Below, piece by piece: positions 20,749 through 31,600 of a stretch of 64,000 bases of DNA; the stretch's first letter is position 1; the number at the start of each line of letters is the position of its first letter. Origin of the DNA: Tilletia caries (taxonomy: Eukaryota; Basidiomycota; Exobasidiomycetes; Tilletiales; Tilletiaceae). The translations under genes and the position numbers were made by a program. Below the pieces are notes generated by a model. It was not told the origin of the DNA. It made no database searches and was given only the letters and a program-made list of their open reading frames with translations. The stretch lies in NCBI GenBank assembly GCA_032718865.1, contig JALUTQ010000006.1, positions 186,001 to 250,000 on the forward strand, given 5' to 3'.

Positions 20749-23022
20749 ATGGCAGCAGTAGCAACGACGGCGAGGAGGAGCTCACACAATGCTGAGCGCT
20801 CCTTGCGAGTGCTCACCTTGAATGTATGGTCAGTCTCTAGCAATACTGCATCACATTCAACTCATCTTCACTGACACTCTTTCGTTTCCTTCTCAGGGGC
20901 CTCAAGTACGTCTCCAAACTGCGTACCATCCGACTCCGCGCCATTGCAGACCGACTCGGCTCCGTCCCCGCCACCCCTCTACCCGCAGGCTTCAAAGCCT
21001 CCTCCTCGAGCTCCAACGGGCCCGACCAGACGAACGCGTACGACACCGAGGAAGACGATGGCCGGGATCATGCAGCGGAGGAGGAGCAGGCAGCGGAGGA
21101 CGACGACGAAGATGCGTACGATGTGATTGCGCTGCAGGAGATTTGGGTCGAAAGCGAGGACTGGCGGTACATGCGCTCTCGCTGTGCTGAACGGTATCCG
21201 TACGCCAAGTTCTTTTATACGTGAGTTCTCAGCCGTCAGGTACTTGCTGTCCACTGAAAGCCGCGTTCAGGCGTCACTGATGTATTTGATGTCCCCTTCA
21301 CAGCGCTGCCGTCGGATCAGGCTTGGCGATTATGTCTCGCTTTCCCATTGTCTCGACGCATACACAAGCCTACCTGCTCAACGGCGTACCCATGTACGTA
21401 TCCCACGGAGACTGGATAGCAGGCAAGGCGTTTGGAAGTGTCACCATTTCTCATCCGAGACTTGGCCTGGTGGATATCTATAACACGCATGTGAGTTGGG
21501 GTGCATTTCCTTCGAAGAAAATGGTTCGAATGGGACTGAATCCTGGTCTGTTCTCTCATCCCACCAGACGATGGCGGCAGGAGGTGAAGACGGTCCCGAA
21601 TTCACACGAGCGCATCGGGTAGCTCAAGCATGGGAACTGGCTACCAAAGTACGGGACAGCGCCGAACGCGGTCGACACGCCATTGTGGTGAGTATCAATA
21701 CTTCCTGGATCAAAGAAATGATATGCTCAAAGCTCTTGCCTCTTTCAACAGATGGGCGACATCAACTCCACCCCACCCTCCCTAACCATCGCAGTCCTTC
21801 GAGACGTCGGCGGCCTCCAAGACGCATTCCTCGCCTCCCACCCCTCCTTACCAGCCCACGCCGTCTCCCTCCCGCCCTCGGCAGCCCACAGCGGGCCAGC
21901 GGACCCACATCGCGCCCTCGTCGAACTCGGAGTCACGTGCGACTCGCCGCTCAATACGTGGACGGCGGGGAAGCCGCTTGATCCGCGTGCTCGGGCGGGC
22001 GCGGGCAAGAGGCTGGATTATGTCTTTTGGCGCGGGCCGAACGATCCGCCCTCCCGTCCCTTCGGTCTGCTGGGCTCGGGAATAGGAGAAGGGAACGTGA
22101 ATGGTGGTGATGGACCTGTGCATCAAGATCCGAGGGGACGATTGCGATGTTCCCAATCGGCCGTCGTCTTTACCGAGCGACTGACGCACCGGCCGGACAT
22201 CTCCTTCAGCGACCACTTCGGCGTCGCAGCCACCTTCACCATCATCGACGACGCCGAAGCTGCAGCCACTCAACCACAACAAGACGGCGCTATCATCGAT
22301 GCAGAGAACGGGGCCCGCACCCCTCCGACGGGAGCGAAGAGTACCGGCGCAGGACTGAGCCCACCCATACAGAGAAAGAGGGACGACTCCCGTACGCTCC
22401 AGACCCTGACCTCGGCCTTACACGCCCTCTCTGGCGCCTCCCACATCGCCCGCAAACTCCAGCACACCCACTACCTCGCCTTCCTCGCCAGTGTAGCCGC
22501 TGCGGTTGTGCTGATTGTGTTGGCGGGCATCCTGGTGCCTGTGGTGGGCGAGGGGAGGACGGAGAGTGCAGCGTTGGGTGCGGTGCATGCTTTGTTTGTT
22601 CTTCTGGCGGTGGGCGCGGGCTTTGCGGGGACCACGATGCTGTATAGCGCTTTCATTGGTGGGGAGTGGGAAAAGCGTGAGTTTTCGACCTCTATCCTCG
22701 CAGTTCGGAAAGGAGGAGCACTGACCCCCCCCCCCTCCCTTTCTTCTTCCTTCTCTTTCCGTTTCCAGGCTCGCTGCGCACCATCATGGAGTCCATCGAG
22801 CTCGAGCTCACGCCAATCAAACAGCGCCTGAACGAATCCGACCCACGCACGTCCGGCAACCTAGCTCCATCATCTTCCTCCTCCGAAACGACGACTGGTG
22901 CTGCTCATAGAGGCTCCGGTTCGGGCTCGGCGCGACAACGGAATGGGGCCAGCGATATGGGCGAGGGTCCGCTTGGTGGATTTTCTGCCCAGCGGACGGC
23001 TCCGGTTGAGAGTCTTATATGA
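20749..23022 (+). CDS. ISC1: Inositol phosphosphingolipid phospholipase C (neutral sphingomyelinase family)
   Basis: Six exons (20749-20828, 20897-21220, 21304-21490, 21568-21687, 21752-22676, 22769-23022), 629 residues. It is predicted to cleave inositol phosphosphingolipids to ceramide in internal membranes. The endonuclease/exonuclease/phosphatase fold is visible in order: LTLNVWGLKYVS (first metal site Asn), IALQEIWVES (metal Glu), AAVGSGLAIMSRFPI, DWIAGKAFGSVTI, VDIYNTH, VMGDINSTP (catalytic Asp) and ISFSDHFGVAATF (catalytic His). Two hydrophobic segments near residues 455-530 (YLAFLASVAAAVVLIVLAGI and ALGAVHALFVLLAVGAGF) are the C-terminal membrane anchors of this family. An insert between the catalytic Asp and His is rich in Gly and Pro and longer than in yeast Isc1. 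All key catalytic residues are present. Confidence 0.92.
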
Positions 23023-23760
23023 GGACCGAGGTTTCCCTGCTTCTTTCTTCCTTTCGTTCCCCTTTTCTATTCATGAAGATCAGACCTTTCCCGCCTGTTT
23101 GTACCACTTACGGGGAGCCCATACACGCAATTCGTACTTCTATTCACGCAGCAACATCATCGCTTCACATAGACAGAACGCTTTTGACCAGGGAAGAGGT
23201 CATGAAGGGCCGCTTTCTATCGTAGCGATTCTTTCCACGCCTTGCTTGCTCAGTGATGTGGCCACGTGTAACGTTTCTGATTGTTACTGGTTCTGGTCTG
23301 GATACATGCGCCTATGCACAGCGTGTGCAGTGAGGGTTGGGTAAGAGCGTTCCCGCTCGCACGTCGATGCAGTCTGACCCGGAGCGTTGGGGCGACGCAG
23401 ACGCAAATGGGGAGGACCCGGGGAGGTGGGTGGGTCCTTGAACAGAGCGTATAGCGAGCAAGTCGAGCGAAGTGATGGTCACTCGCCACGTCAGTCGTGT
23501 CTCTTTCTCATCATTTCTATTCCGCTCTCCTTGCACCTCCACTTCCCTCGCAAGGCTCTGCGTCCCGCTTACTCCCGCGCAAGACTATCAAAGAGCCATG
23601 AAACGATGAAAAGAAATCAATGGCATGAAACTTGAGTTTGTCAAAGATGGGGGGAGGGGGAAGGTTCGCTGCATATATGATGCCTTAAAAAGGAGAAGTC
23701 TTCGTGTTAATCCTTTCCTCGCCATCATCCGCAACTCCCGTCCTTTGGACCCCCCGACGT
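23023..23760. other. Intergenic region
   Basis: About 740 bp between two convergent genes. It has a poly-pyrimidine 3' region of ISC1 and otherwise unremarkable sequence. No gene supported. Confidence 0.4.
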
Positions 23761-24607
23761 TCACGTCCGCTTCCGCTTCGCGGTTTGGCGACTTGGCTCG
23801 ACCGTGCTCGGGGCAATGATACTGGGTGCGGCCGAGGCGGGTTGAGGAGCCTGCGACGATGATCCTGCAGCTGGGGGCTGGTACGGGGGTGGGGCCACTG
23901 CTAAATAACGTTGAGGAGTCGAGGCAGGTCCGGGCTGTGGCACCGCTGCCGGCCTTTTAGGAGCGAGAGGGAGAAAGGAGGTAGAGATTAGAGTTCGGAC
24001 AGGGCTGGGAGGAGGGGATGGCGAGTCTGTTAAGACAGGAGCCGGAGAGGTCTCACCTGGCGGCAGACCCAGCGTTGAAGGCGTAGAGTTGTTGTGGTTG
24101 ACTACTCGTCCAGGCGACCTGTCTTGCATGAGCAACCTGGGACACCGACGTTCGAGCCGCCTTAACTTGCAGAAGCAGGTTCTCCAGGATCTTGTTCGAA
24201 TAGTCCTCGGCTGCCTTCACGCTGGCCTGGATGTGTGCGGAATTGGCGTTACACTGGCGCTGTAATCCATCCAACTTGGTCGTCGCATCTTGCCGAGCTT
24301 GGCCGTCGTGTGGAGATTTCGACAGCACTTCGGCCCAATGCGCTCTGGCTTCAGATGCAATCACGCCCAGGAGAGCTCCTACATCGCTGCGAACCTTGAG
24401 ATGGAGCGATTGCAGGTATGCCTTGTTCTGTGCCAGAGCGGCCTGAATGAAAGCCTCCATGCCTGCGAGCTGATGCGAGCCGTCCGTTGTCGGTGCGGCG
24501 TAGATGTAGGCTGGGTGAGGCAGTAGTGCGTAGCCTGGCAACAGATGGGGAGGCACGGACGCCATGGTCGGTACAACCTGTGCGAGTACGATGTAGGGCG
24601 CTGCCAT
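23761..24607 (-). CDS. Unrecognised basic-tailed coiled-coil protein, paralogue 1
   Basis: Two exons on the minus strand, 24607-24057 and 23953-23761, give 247 residues. No known domain recognised. The N-terminus is Pro/Ala/Tyr-rich. Residues about 50-170 look helical and probably form a coiled coil (AALAQNKAYLQSLHLKVRSD onward). The C-terminal part is Pro/Ala/Gln-rich and ends in TAKRKRT, a likely nuclear localisation signal. The intron splits an Arg codon after its second base. The neighbouring gene at 25509-26210 has the same plan, the same intron position and phase, and a matching promoter block (TCTTATATA plus GTCAGGAT). The two arose by tandem duplication. Function unknown; a nuclear role is suggested only by the basic tail. 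Confidence 0.65.
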
Positions 24608-24779
24608 TGTTCGTTAGAAGGGAAGGCTTCTGGTGTGCGTTAGGGTATCAAGGTGGGATGGGCGGAAGGGCAAAGCAGAAACGGGGGTGAGGAGGTGAGG
24701 AAAGGGAAGGGAAAGGAAAGGGAGGGGTGAGCGGTGAGGCGGTGAGGCGGTGAGGCGGTGAGGAGAGAAGTCAGCTCCA

Positions 24780-24870
24780 AGAATTCAGTTCAAAGCATCT
24801 TATATATGTATGGGATGTCAGGATTGTGGAAGCCTTGCAGACGTTCAGAAGTGGTGCATCTGGGTGCATC
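24780..24870 (-). promoter_or_regulatory. Conserved promoter block of paralogue 1
   Basis: GAGAGAAGTCAGCT, then ATCTTATATA and GTCAGGAT with GGAAG, recur upstream of paralogue 2 at about 26385-26450 in the same order and spacing. The TATATA stretch at about 24800 is a probable TATA box. Confidence 0.5.
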
Positions 24871-24887
24871 CGGGCAGCATCTGGATC

Positions 24888-25465
24888 AAATATTAAATAT
24901 TAAATATTAAATCTCCAATGTCTAGCGTTCTGCTTCAAGGTTAGTCGTGTGAGCGCGTGTGAGCTTGTGTGAGCTTGATGTGAGCGCGCATGAGCTCGTA
25001 TGAGCTTCATATGAGCTTGATATGAGCTTGTGTGAACTTGGTGTGAGTTCGTGTGAGTTCGTGTGAGCTTCGTGTGAGCTCGTGCGAGCCTGCTCCAGGA
25101 TCGATTCATTGATTCTGCTTCAGAATCCTTGCTGCAAGGGTTCCTACCTGCTGCACGAGATGTCCGGAGGCCTGATGCAGGAGATCTGAGGCTCTGAGGC
25201 CTGAGGCCTGAGGCTTGCAGACCATGCATGTACTGAGCCTTGCAAAATGGTGTACTGAGCTTCTCAGGATGTCCTGAGACTTGCATATGGTGTACTGAGC
25301 TTCTATGGCTCTGAGGACGAGGTCCTAATAACAGCCTCAGAATTTTGTGGCTTGACGCTTAATTGATGCATTGATGTGTGTACTGAGATCTGAAACTGTG
25401 TACTGAGAATGTACTACTGAGAGGTGTACTGAGATTTTACTGGTTATTTCGTTGACGTTCTGGAC
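24888..25465. repeat. Degenerate tandem repeats between the paralogues
   Basis: Three kinds follow each other: an ATTAAAT unit repeated about three times at 24890-24912; a GTGTGAGCTT-like unit of about 10-12 bp repeated over a dozen times at about 24945-25092; and a GTACTGAG-containing unit with CCTGAGG repeats at about 25180-25440. All are imperfect, so old or drifting. Confidence 0.7.
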
Positions 25466-25508
25466 ATATTCGGGAGTCGATGTCTGGGTACTGCCCTTCG
25501 GGTGAGGT

Positions 25509-26210
25509 TCACGACCGCTTCCGCTTGGCGGCAGCTTTGCGAGGTTGTTCCACAGAGCTGGGAGCAGCGACGCTGGTTGTGGCCACGCTTTGAGGGGCCG
25601 AAGGGACCGACGAGAGGGGTTCGGCCCGCGCTTGGTGTTGAGGTGGGGGTCCCGTCGCTTTGGCCTGAGAAGAACAGACATGTACAGGTTGTTGCCCCGC
25701 TGCAGCTCTGTCACACCGAAGAAAGAAAAGTGAGAGAGAAAGGAAAGTCAGCGCCTGGTCAGGGTTCGGAGTGAGGGGCACATATGACGACGGGGGAGAA
25801 GCATCTCACCGTGCGACGGATTCCGTTGAACTCATCGTAGATACCGGTGGAGAGGGAAGGGACACGCACAGATTGGAGGTAATGAGCTGCCGAAGCACGA
25901 TCTCCAAGTTCTTGCTCGATTGTTCGACACCCTTCAGGTCGGTTTGGATGCGCTCGGTCGTAGTATAGAACAGACGTCCGATCTGCCTGACCTCAGCTAG
26001 AATCTCTTCTCGAGATTGGACCTGCTCGAGCCCCCGTAGCTTTTGCCGCCCATGGGCCATGGCCAACCATGCAGTTCGTTTGCTGAGGTTGTCGACATCG
26101 TCTCGGATCCTCATGTGGGCTGATTGCAGGTATGATCTGTTCTGCTGGAGCGCATGGTCGATCATGATGTCCAAAGGTGTGGGATGCGCCATCCGGGTTG
26201 CAGGCTGCAT
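25509..26210 (-). CDS. Unrecognised basic-tailed coiled-coil protein, paralogue 2
   Basis: Two exons on the minus strand, 26210-25810 and 25707-25509, give 199 residues. It aligns by eye with paralogue 1: HALQQNRSYLQSAHMRIRDD against AALAQNKAYLQSLHLKVRSD, and the C-termini PSSVEQPRKAAAKRKRS against PSTVEPSRQTAKRKRT. The intron interrupts an Arg codon after its second base in both. The Pro-rich N-terminus of paralogue 1 is missing or reduced. The middle is a predicted coiled coil. A second TTCTCAG acceptor inside exon 2 would break the frame, so the upstream acceptor at 25708-25709 is preferred. No function can be assigned. Confidence 0.62.
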
Positions 26211-26504
26211 CGATACAGTCGAGCTGGTAATTTTTACCGAGGTCTTGGCTTGTTTGCGGTTCCCTGCGGGAGAAAGAGAGGAAAGTAAGGGAGGATGGGT
26301 TGGATTGGTTGAGCGGGAACTGTGATGGGGGAGGAGGATGAGGGCGAGGCAGGGTTAGAGGGAAGATGGTAATGAAAGGGTGAGGAGAGAAGTCAGCTAC
26401 AAGAATGTCAGTCCAGCGCATCTTATATAGGGAAGTCAGGATAATGGAAGGCCGCGAAGTTGTGCTTCAAGTTTGGAAGACTTGAGAGTAGCATCGAGAT
26501 ATAA

Positions 26505-26740
26505 AGTTGAAAGGGTTCCAACTTCCATGCTTCCATCCCCTCATCTCATTCCCGAAGTTGAAAGGGATTCAACTTCTCCCCCCATCTCATTCCCGAAGTT
26601 GAAAGAGTTTCAACTTCTCCCCCCATCTCATTCCCGAAGTTGAAAGAGTTTCAGCTTCCATACTTCCATCCCCCCATCTCATTCCCGAAGTTGAAAGAGT
26701 TTCAGCTTCCATACTTCCATCCCCCCATCTCATTCCCGCA
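26505..26740. repeat. Minisatellite with internal inverted repeat
   Basis: Five units of about 42 or 52 bp, each with CCCATCTCATTCCCGAAGTT then GAAAGAGTTTCAACTT. GTTGAAAG and CTTTCAAC-like halves make each unit partly palindromic. Units two and three are the short form (42 bp); units one, four and five are longer and add CCATACTTCCATC. Confidence 0.8.
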
Positions 26741-27216
26741 TGCCCACGCTACGTTGCACAGTCGCTCCATGCACTCCATGTACTCCGTGTGGACTCCATG
26801 CTGCACTCAGACTAACTCGACGCACTCGAGCACCCCATGCTGTACTCACCACCAACTCGATGCACTCGATGCATCCATCAAGCAGCTCCACGCTAGACAA
26901 GGGTTGGAAGGGCTCCGTCTCCAAGCACACTGCTATTTTGCTCGATGGGCGATGGTTCATGCTTCGCGGCCACCCAACCTCGCTTAGCACTGGCGTAGTC
27001 CTTATCCGGGGGCCGTGGAGTGTGGACGATGGTGCCCGTGGTGGACGCTCGGACATGGCGGTGGACGCTCAGGGTGGACGCTCGGCGACGATGGACAACG
27101 CTCCTTTAATGTTCCCGAAGCGCGAGACCGGTCTGCGTCAGAAACTGCCGGAGGGCGTCTGTCAGTACGATTGCAAATAGAAGATTAAAGATGTTACAGA
27201 ACGGTGCCTGACCAGT
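26741..27216. other. Intergenic region with short direct repeats
   Basis: Contains CTCCATG/CACTCGA-type short repeats at 26765-26880 and a GGTGGACGCTC repeat at about 27040-27090. No gene supported. Confidence 0.45.
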
Positions 27217-28357
27217 TCACCGCCTCGAGGCCAGCAAGACGGCCATCTCCCACGAGAGATCGAGTTGGGATACAGGACCGCCCAGCGCACGTTCCAGCTC
27301 GGCCAGCTTGCTCTCGTACTCGGCTGCGAACTCCGGTTTGGACTTGTACTTCTTCACGACCGAGAAGCTGCCGACGTAGGCTTTGAATAGGTCGAAGGAG
27401 TAGACTCTGCGACAGGCCTGGTCGTCCTGGTGGACGATGTTGATGCAGTCCTTTCCGCGCTCGTCGAGGGCGAAGGACTGATTGGCGAAGATGGTGCGAT
27501 GGGGTCCGTCGGCATTGGCACTTTCTGCGCTCCACAGAACGCGTGTCTCCTGGTCGAAATGCTCAGCTGGGATGGGAATGTTCTTCATGAGCGAGTCATT
27601 CACGCTGAAGTTGTGTTCGAGCGTTTTCCGCTTGATAGGATCGTCGCCGATCTCCCTCCAGCCCATGGAGAAGAGGAATTCCATAAAGGAATCATACGCG
27701 GGCCGGGCTTCGGCAGGGCTCTGCAGGTATGCTTTACTGCTGTAGGCGACGACAGCTAGCGTTCCCTTGGGCCTGAGAACGCGCTGAACCTCGTCCATGA
27801 ACCGATGCTTGTCGATCCAGTGGATGGCCATGAATGCCGAGAGCAGATCGACCGAACCGGGTTCGAAGAGCGAGAGGTCTTCGGCCGACCCCTGAAGAAA
27901 CCTTGCGTGAGGAACGCCATGCTTCTTCGCATACTCGGTCGCCACAGGCAGGTGATCTGGGAAAAGGTCGACACCAACAACATCCTTGAAGTCGCTGGCA
28001 AGCTTGACGGTAGAGTTGCCTTCGTTGCCACAATGAGGAGAAAAGGGTCAGGAACCAAGGGAAATGGATGATAAGCTGGGAAAAGAGAGAGAGACCTCAC
28101 CTGGTCCACACCCTACATCGACGACTCGATCCTTCCCTCCACCGTTCTTCTCATGATAGTCCAAGATGGTCGAGAACACATCATCGCGGTACGTCGGCTG
28201 GGTTGGGGGCCGAGAGGCAGCGTTTCTTTCAGCTCGATGCAAGAATGGACCATGTTGGAACGCAATAGCAGGACTTCGTAGAACTCACCCGTCCGTTCAG
28301 ATACAACTCCCAGTCCCAGCCGCCCTTGTCCTTCTCTACATCGAGCCGGGCGGACAT
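27217..28357 (-). CDS. SAM-dependent methyltransferase, class I (Methyltransf_11 type)
   Basis: Three exons on the minus strand, 28357-28289, 28197-28101 and 28019-27217, give 322 residues. VVDVGCGPGNST is motif I, the SAM-binding loop, completed across the second intron. DVVGVDLFPDHL supplies the acidic residue that binds ribose, and VDLLSAFMAIHWIDKHRFMD with VLRPKGTLAVVAYSS are the later motifs. The architecture and C-terminal length resemble the yeast Crg1/Tmt1 and trans-aconitate methyltransferase group. The acceptor substrate cannot be told from sequence. A cytosolic location is likely, since no targeting signal is seen. Confidence 0.85.
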
Positions 28358-28694
28358 TATGCTTATTCGCTGATATGCGTGTGAAGACTGAAGATGCTGT
28401 CTTGCTGTCGTGAGTGAGTGATGGTGATGGTCAGGTCCCTCAACCACGCGCACCGATCGTCATCCTCTCCCTTTGTCTCACGCTCCAAGCTCAACCGAGT
28501 CACACATACGAGAAGTAGGGGAGCATTCCAGCCAGTTGCAAATGTATCCAGCTCCCGCTCCGCCTCCAGTTCAACATGTCGAAGTCGCGACCGCCTGACA
28601 TATGTAGTTCCGTCTAGATTTAATAGCATTGAGAATTTCTCTGCCGTCGTTCACACCCTAACAGATGTGCTCTTACTCTGAAGCAAAGGGGAAA
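28358..28694. other. Intergenic region
   Basis: About 340 bp between the methyltransferase start and the RRP5 stop. It serves as the methyltransferase promoter and RRP5 3' region. Nothing else seen. Confidence 0.4.
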
Positions 28695-31600
28695 CTAGTC
28701 CTCCTCCTCCTCCTCGCCGTCGTCCCCATCCGCAAAGTCGTCGCCGTCCTCGTCTTCCTCCTCCTCCTCCTCCTCGTCCCCCTCATCCCGTTGAGCAACC
28801 GCACCCGCCGCACCCTCCCGTTTCCGCATCGTAGCCTCGACAAACTGCTGAGCCCGCTTCACCACGCGCTGGACGTCCTTCGGCCCACCGTGCTTCTGCT
28901 CGAACGCGTGCCACTTCTTCAGCACGGCTTTGGCCTTCTTTAGCGACTGCGGTAGGACGAGCACGCGCTCGAAGATCGATCTGCGGAAGGGAGTTGGAGA
29001 CGATGAGCTAACTTTCGTAGAGCATGTTCCTGAAGAGCAAGGAAGGGAAAGAAAACTCACCTCGCCGCAGGCACGTTGCCCGCCTTGGCCTCTTGATCAA
29101 TGTAAAGCCACCAAAGGTCAAGCTTCTTCGGATGACTATCCACCAACCGCTCAAACAGCGTCCGCCCGCGCTCCGGCTCGCCCGTGCTAAACTCAGCAAG
29201 CGCAAACGACTTCACCAACTCCACATGCCGCGCCTTCGGCAAACTCTGCTGCGCACGCGCCATCAGCGACCGCACGTCGTCCTCCCGTCCATGGCGGAGG
29301 TAGAACTTCGCAAAGCCGGTCCAGACGGGGACGGAGGTGTTGAACTTCTTCACCGCGCGCGTCCAGATCGTCTCCGCCTTCGCGAGCTTGTTGCTCTTCT
29401 CCAGAATGGTCAACATCCGCACGTACACCGTCTCCGCGTCGTTAGCCTGGACGGCCTCTTTGAAGGTAGTATCCAGCGAGTCTTCGGAGCCGAACCGGTC
29501 CTCGAGGTTGAGCAGCGCAATCCAAACGTTGAGCTTCTCCTGCTCCTCGCGGTAGTTGATCACCTTCAGCGCCCGCTGAGCCACCTGACGCGCAGCCTCG
29601 ATGTCCGAAAGTTGGAGCTGGAACGACATGAATTGGATCCAGAGGAACGAGTTGTTCGGCGAGCCGAGCAGCAGACGCTCAAAGTCCGAGACGGACTCGG
29701 GCAACTTCTCGTCGAGGTCCGCAGCAGCGCCCTTTTGCGCACCTGCTGGGTCCTTGCCTTTGCCCTTCGCCCGCTTCGGCTTAGCCTCGGCATCGTCCGC
29801 CTCGCTGCTTGAGTCGGAGTCGAACCCAGGCCCGTCTCCATTGGTCTCATCGTCTTGACCCACGCCGGACCAGCTGAAGCCACCGGCGAGTTGGAGAGGC
29901 GCGATCTTCTTCTTCTTCGAGTCGACAGTTTCAACAGATGCACCTCCGTTGACGGTCGATACGGCCCGCATGTCGATTGCCTCCTCGTCGTCGTCATTGT
30001 CCACATCGTTCATGTCCTCATCTTCGGAGTCGGCATCACCTTGAGCCAACGATGTCTCGTCCTCTTCCTCGCTGTCAGCCTCCTCATCCTCCTCGTCATC
30101 ATCATCATCCTCCTCGTCGTCGTCGTCATCATCGGCTCCAGCCATAGTCTCATCCTCCTCCTCCTCATCGTCCGAATCCACAAAGTCGGCGTCGTCAAAG
30201 TACGAAGGCTTCAGACCGAAAGAGACCTTCTTGTCCTCGCCATGAACCTTGAGGATGATCGCCTTGACACGGTCACCGACGCTGTACGCCTTCACCGCCT
30301 CGGGCGATCCGTTGTCCGCGACCTGAGAGAAGATAAGGGAAGAAGTGATCAGCCCAGGAAGCTCTCCTGGCGCGGAGATCATACCCGGGAAGATGATCAA
30401 AGCTCACCTCAGACTTATGACAAAGACCGCTAACATTCGTCCCCGCCTTCTCGATCTGCAAGAAGAGCCCGATCTCCTCCTTGATACTCTTCACGAAACA
30501 CTTGACCTTCTGGCCCTTCTTGAACTCGTTGAGACCGTGTTGGAAGGGAAGCTGCGCCTTCTTGCCGTTCGCTGCCGCTGCCTTCTTGGACTTGTCCTTC
30601 TTGTCCTGCTGTCGCTGCTTCGCGAGATCCTCCTTGGGCGTGCGGAGCGTCATGTCGATCACTGTCTTGTTTCCGTTCTTGTTGATGCTATTGGGAGTAA
30701 AGAGATTCGGAGTGATCAGCGCTGATACATCAACATGACAGCCATACAACCTTGTCACGGGAATAGACGACTCACCTCACGATTCTCCCCTCAACAGGCT
30801 TCCCAACCTCGAACTCATCCTTCCACTTAGAAGTGAGCACATCAACAGCCTCCCTCACCCGCACCCGCGCCTGCACGTTCTTCCCCAGATCAACAGTCAA
30901 CCCACCATCCGCAATCGCACGCACAAAGCCGCTGTACTTGCTCCCCACAAACAAGTCGGCCGCCTCGTTGATCACCGGCTCACGGGCCGACGATGGTGCT
31001 GGGGTTTTGGCTGGGGTTTTAGGAGCGGGGCGCGTCAGCCGGAGGGACGCCATCAGTCGGCCGGTCTCATAGTCGATATGGGTCAGTCGGACCTTGACGA
31101 CTTTCCCATCAAAGAAGCGGGTGTTCAGATCCTCCGCGGTAACCACCTCCGTCGACGTCGAGCTCTCACTCGTCTCCTTCGCCGGGATGAACGCTCGCAG
31201 TCCGCCGTAGAGATCAACAAGGAGACCCCCCGCTCCTCCCTTTCCGGCCTGATTGCGGGTCGGGTCCGGCAGGCGCGACACCACGGCGTGCGTGATGTCA
31301 CCAGCACGTGCATCTTTCAACGAGCTCACGACGGGCAGGTCACTCTGGAGCAACGACTTCTTGAGTGTCAAGACAATCCGATTCTTCGCCGGGTTCACCG
31401 CCCACACGCGCGCCTTGACACTCAGACCCGGCTTGTACTTCGCCAGCGCCTTCTTGCTCTTGAGTTGGATGTCCGAGAAGTGCGAGGGGAAGACGATGCC
31501 GTTGTGTGCGCCCCCAATGTCGACCACGATCTTGTGCTCGTCCGCATTGGTGATGGTCCCGCGGACCTCGTCACCGACGACAACCTCGCTGACCCGCATG

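Noticed and set aside
26505..26740. Regularly spaced repeat units resembling a CRISPR array
   Set aside because: Units are contiguous with no unique spacers, lengths alternate, and the genome is eukaryotic. It is a minisatellite.
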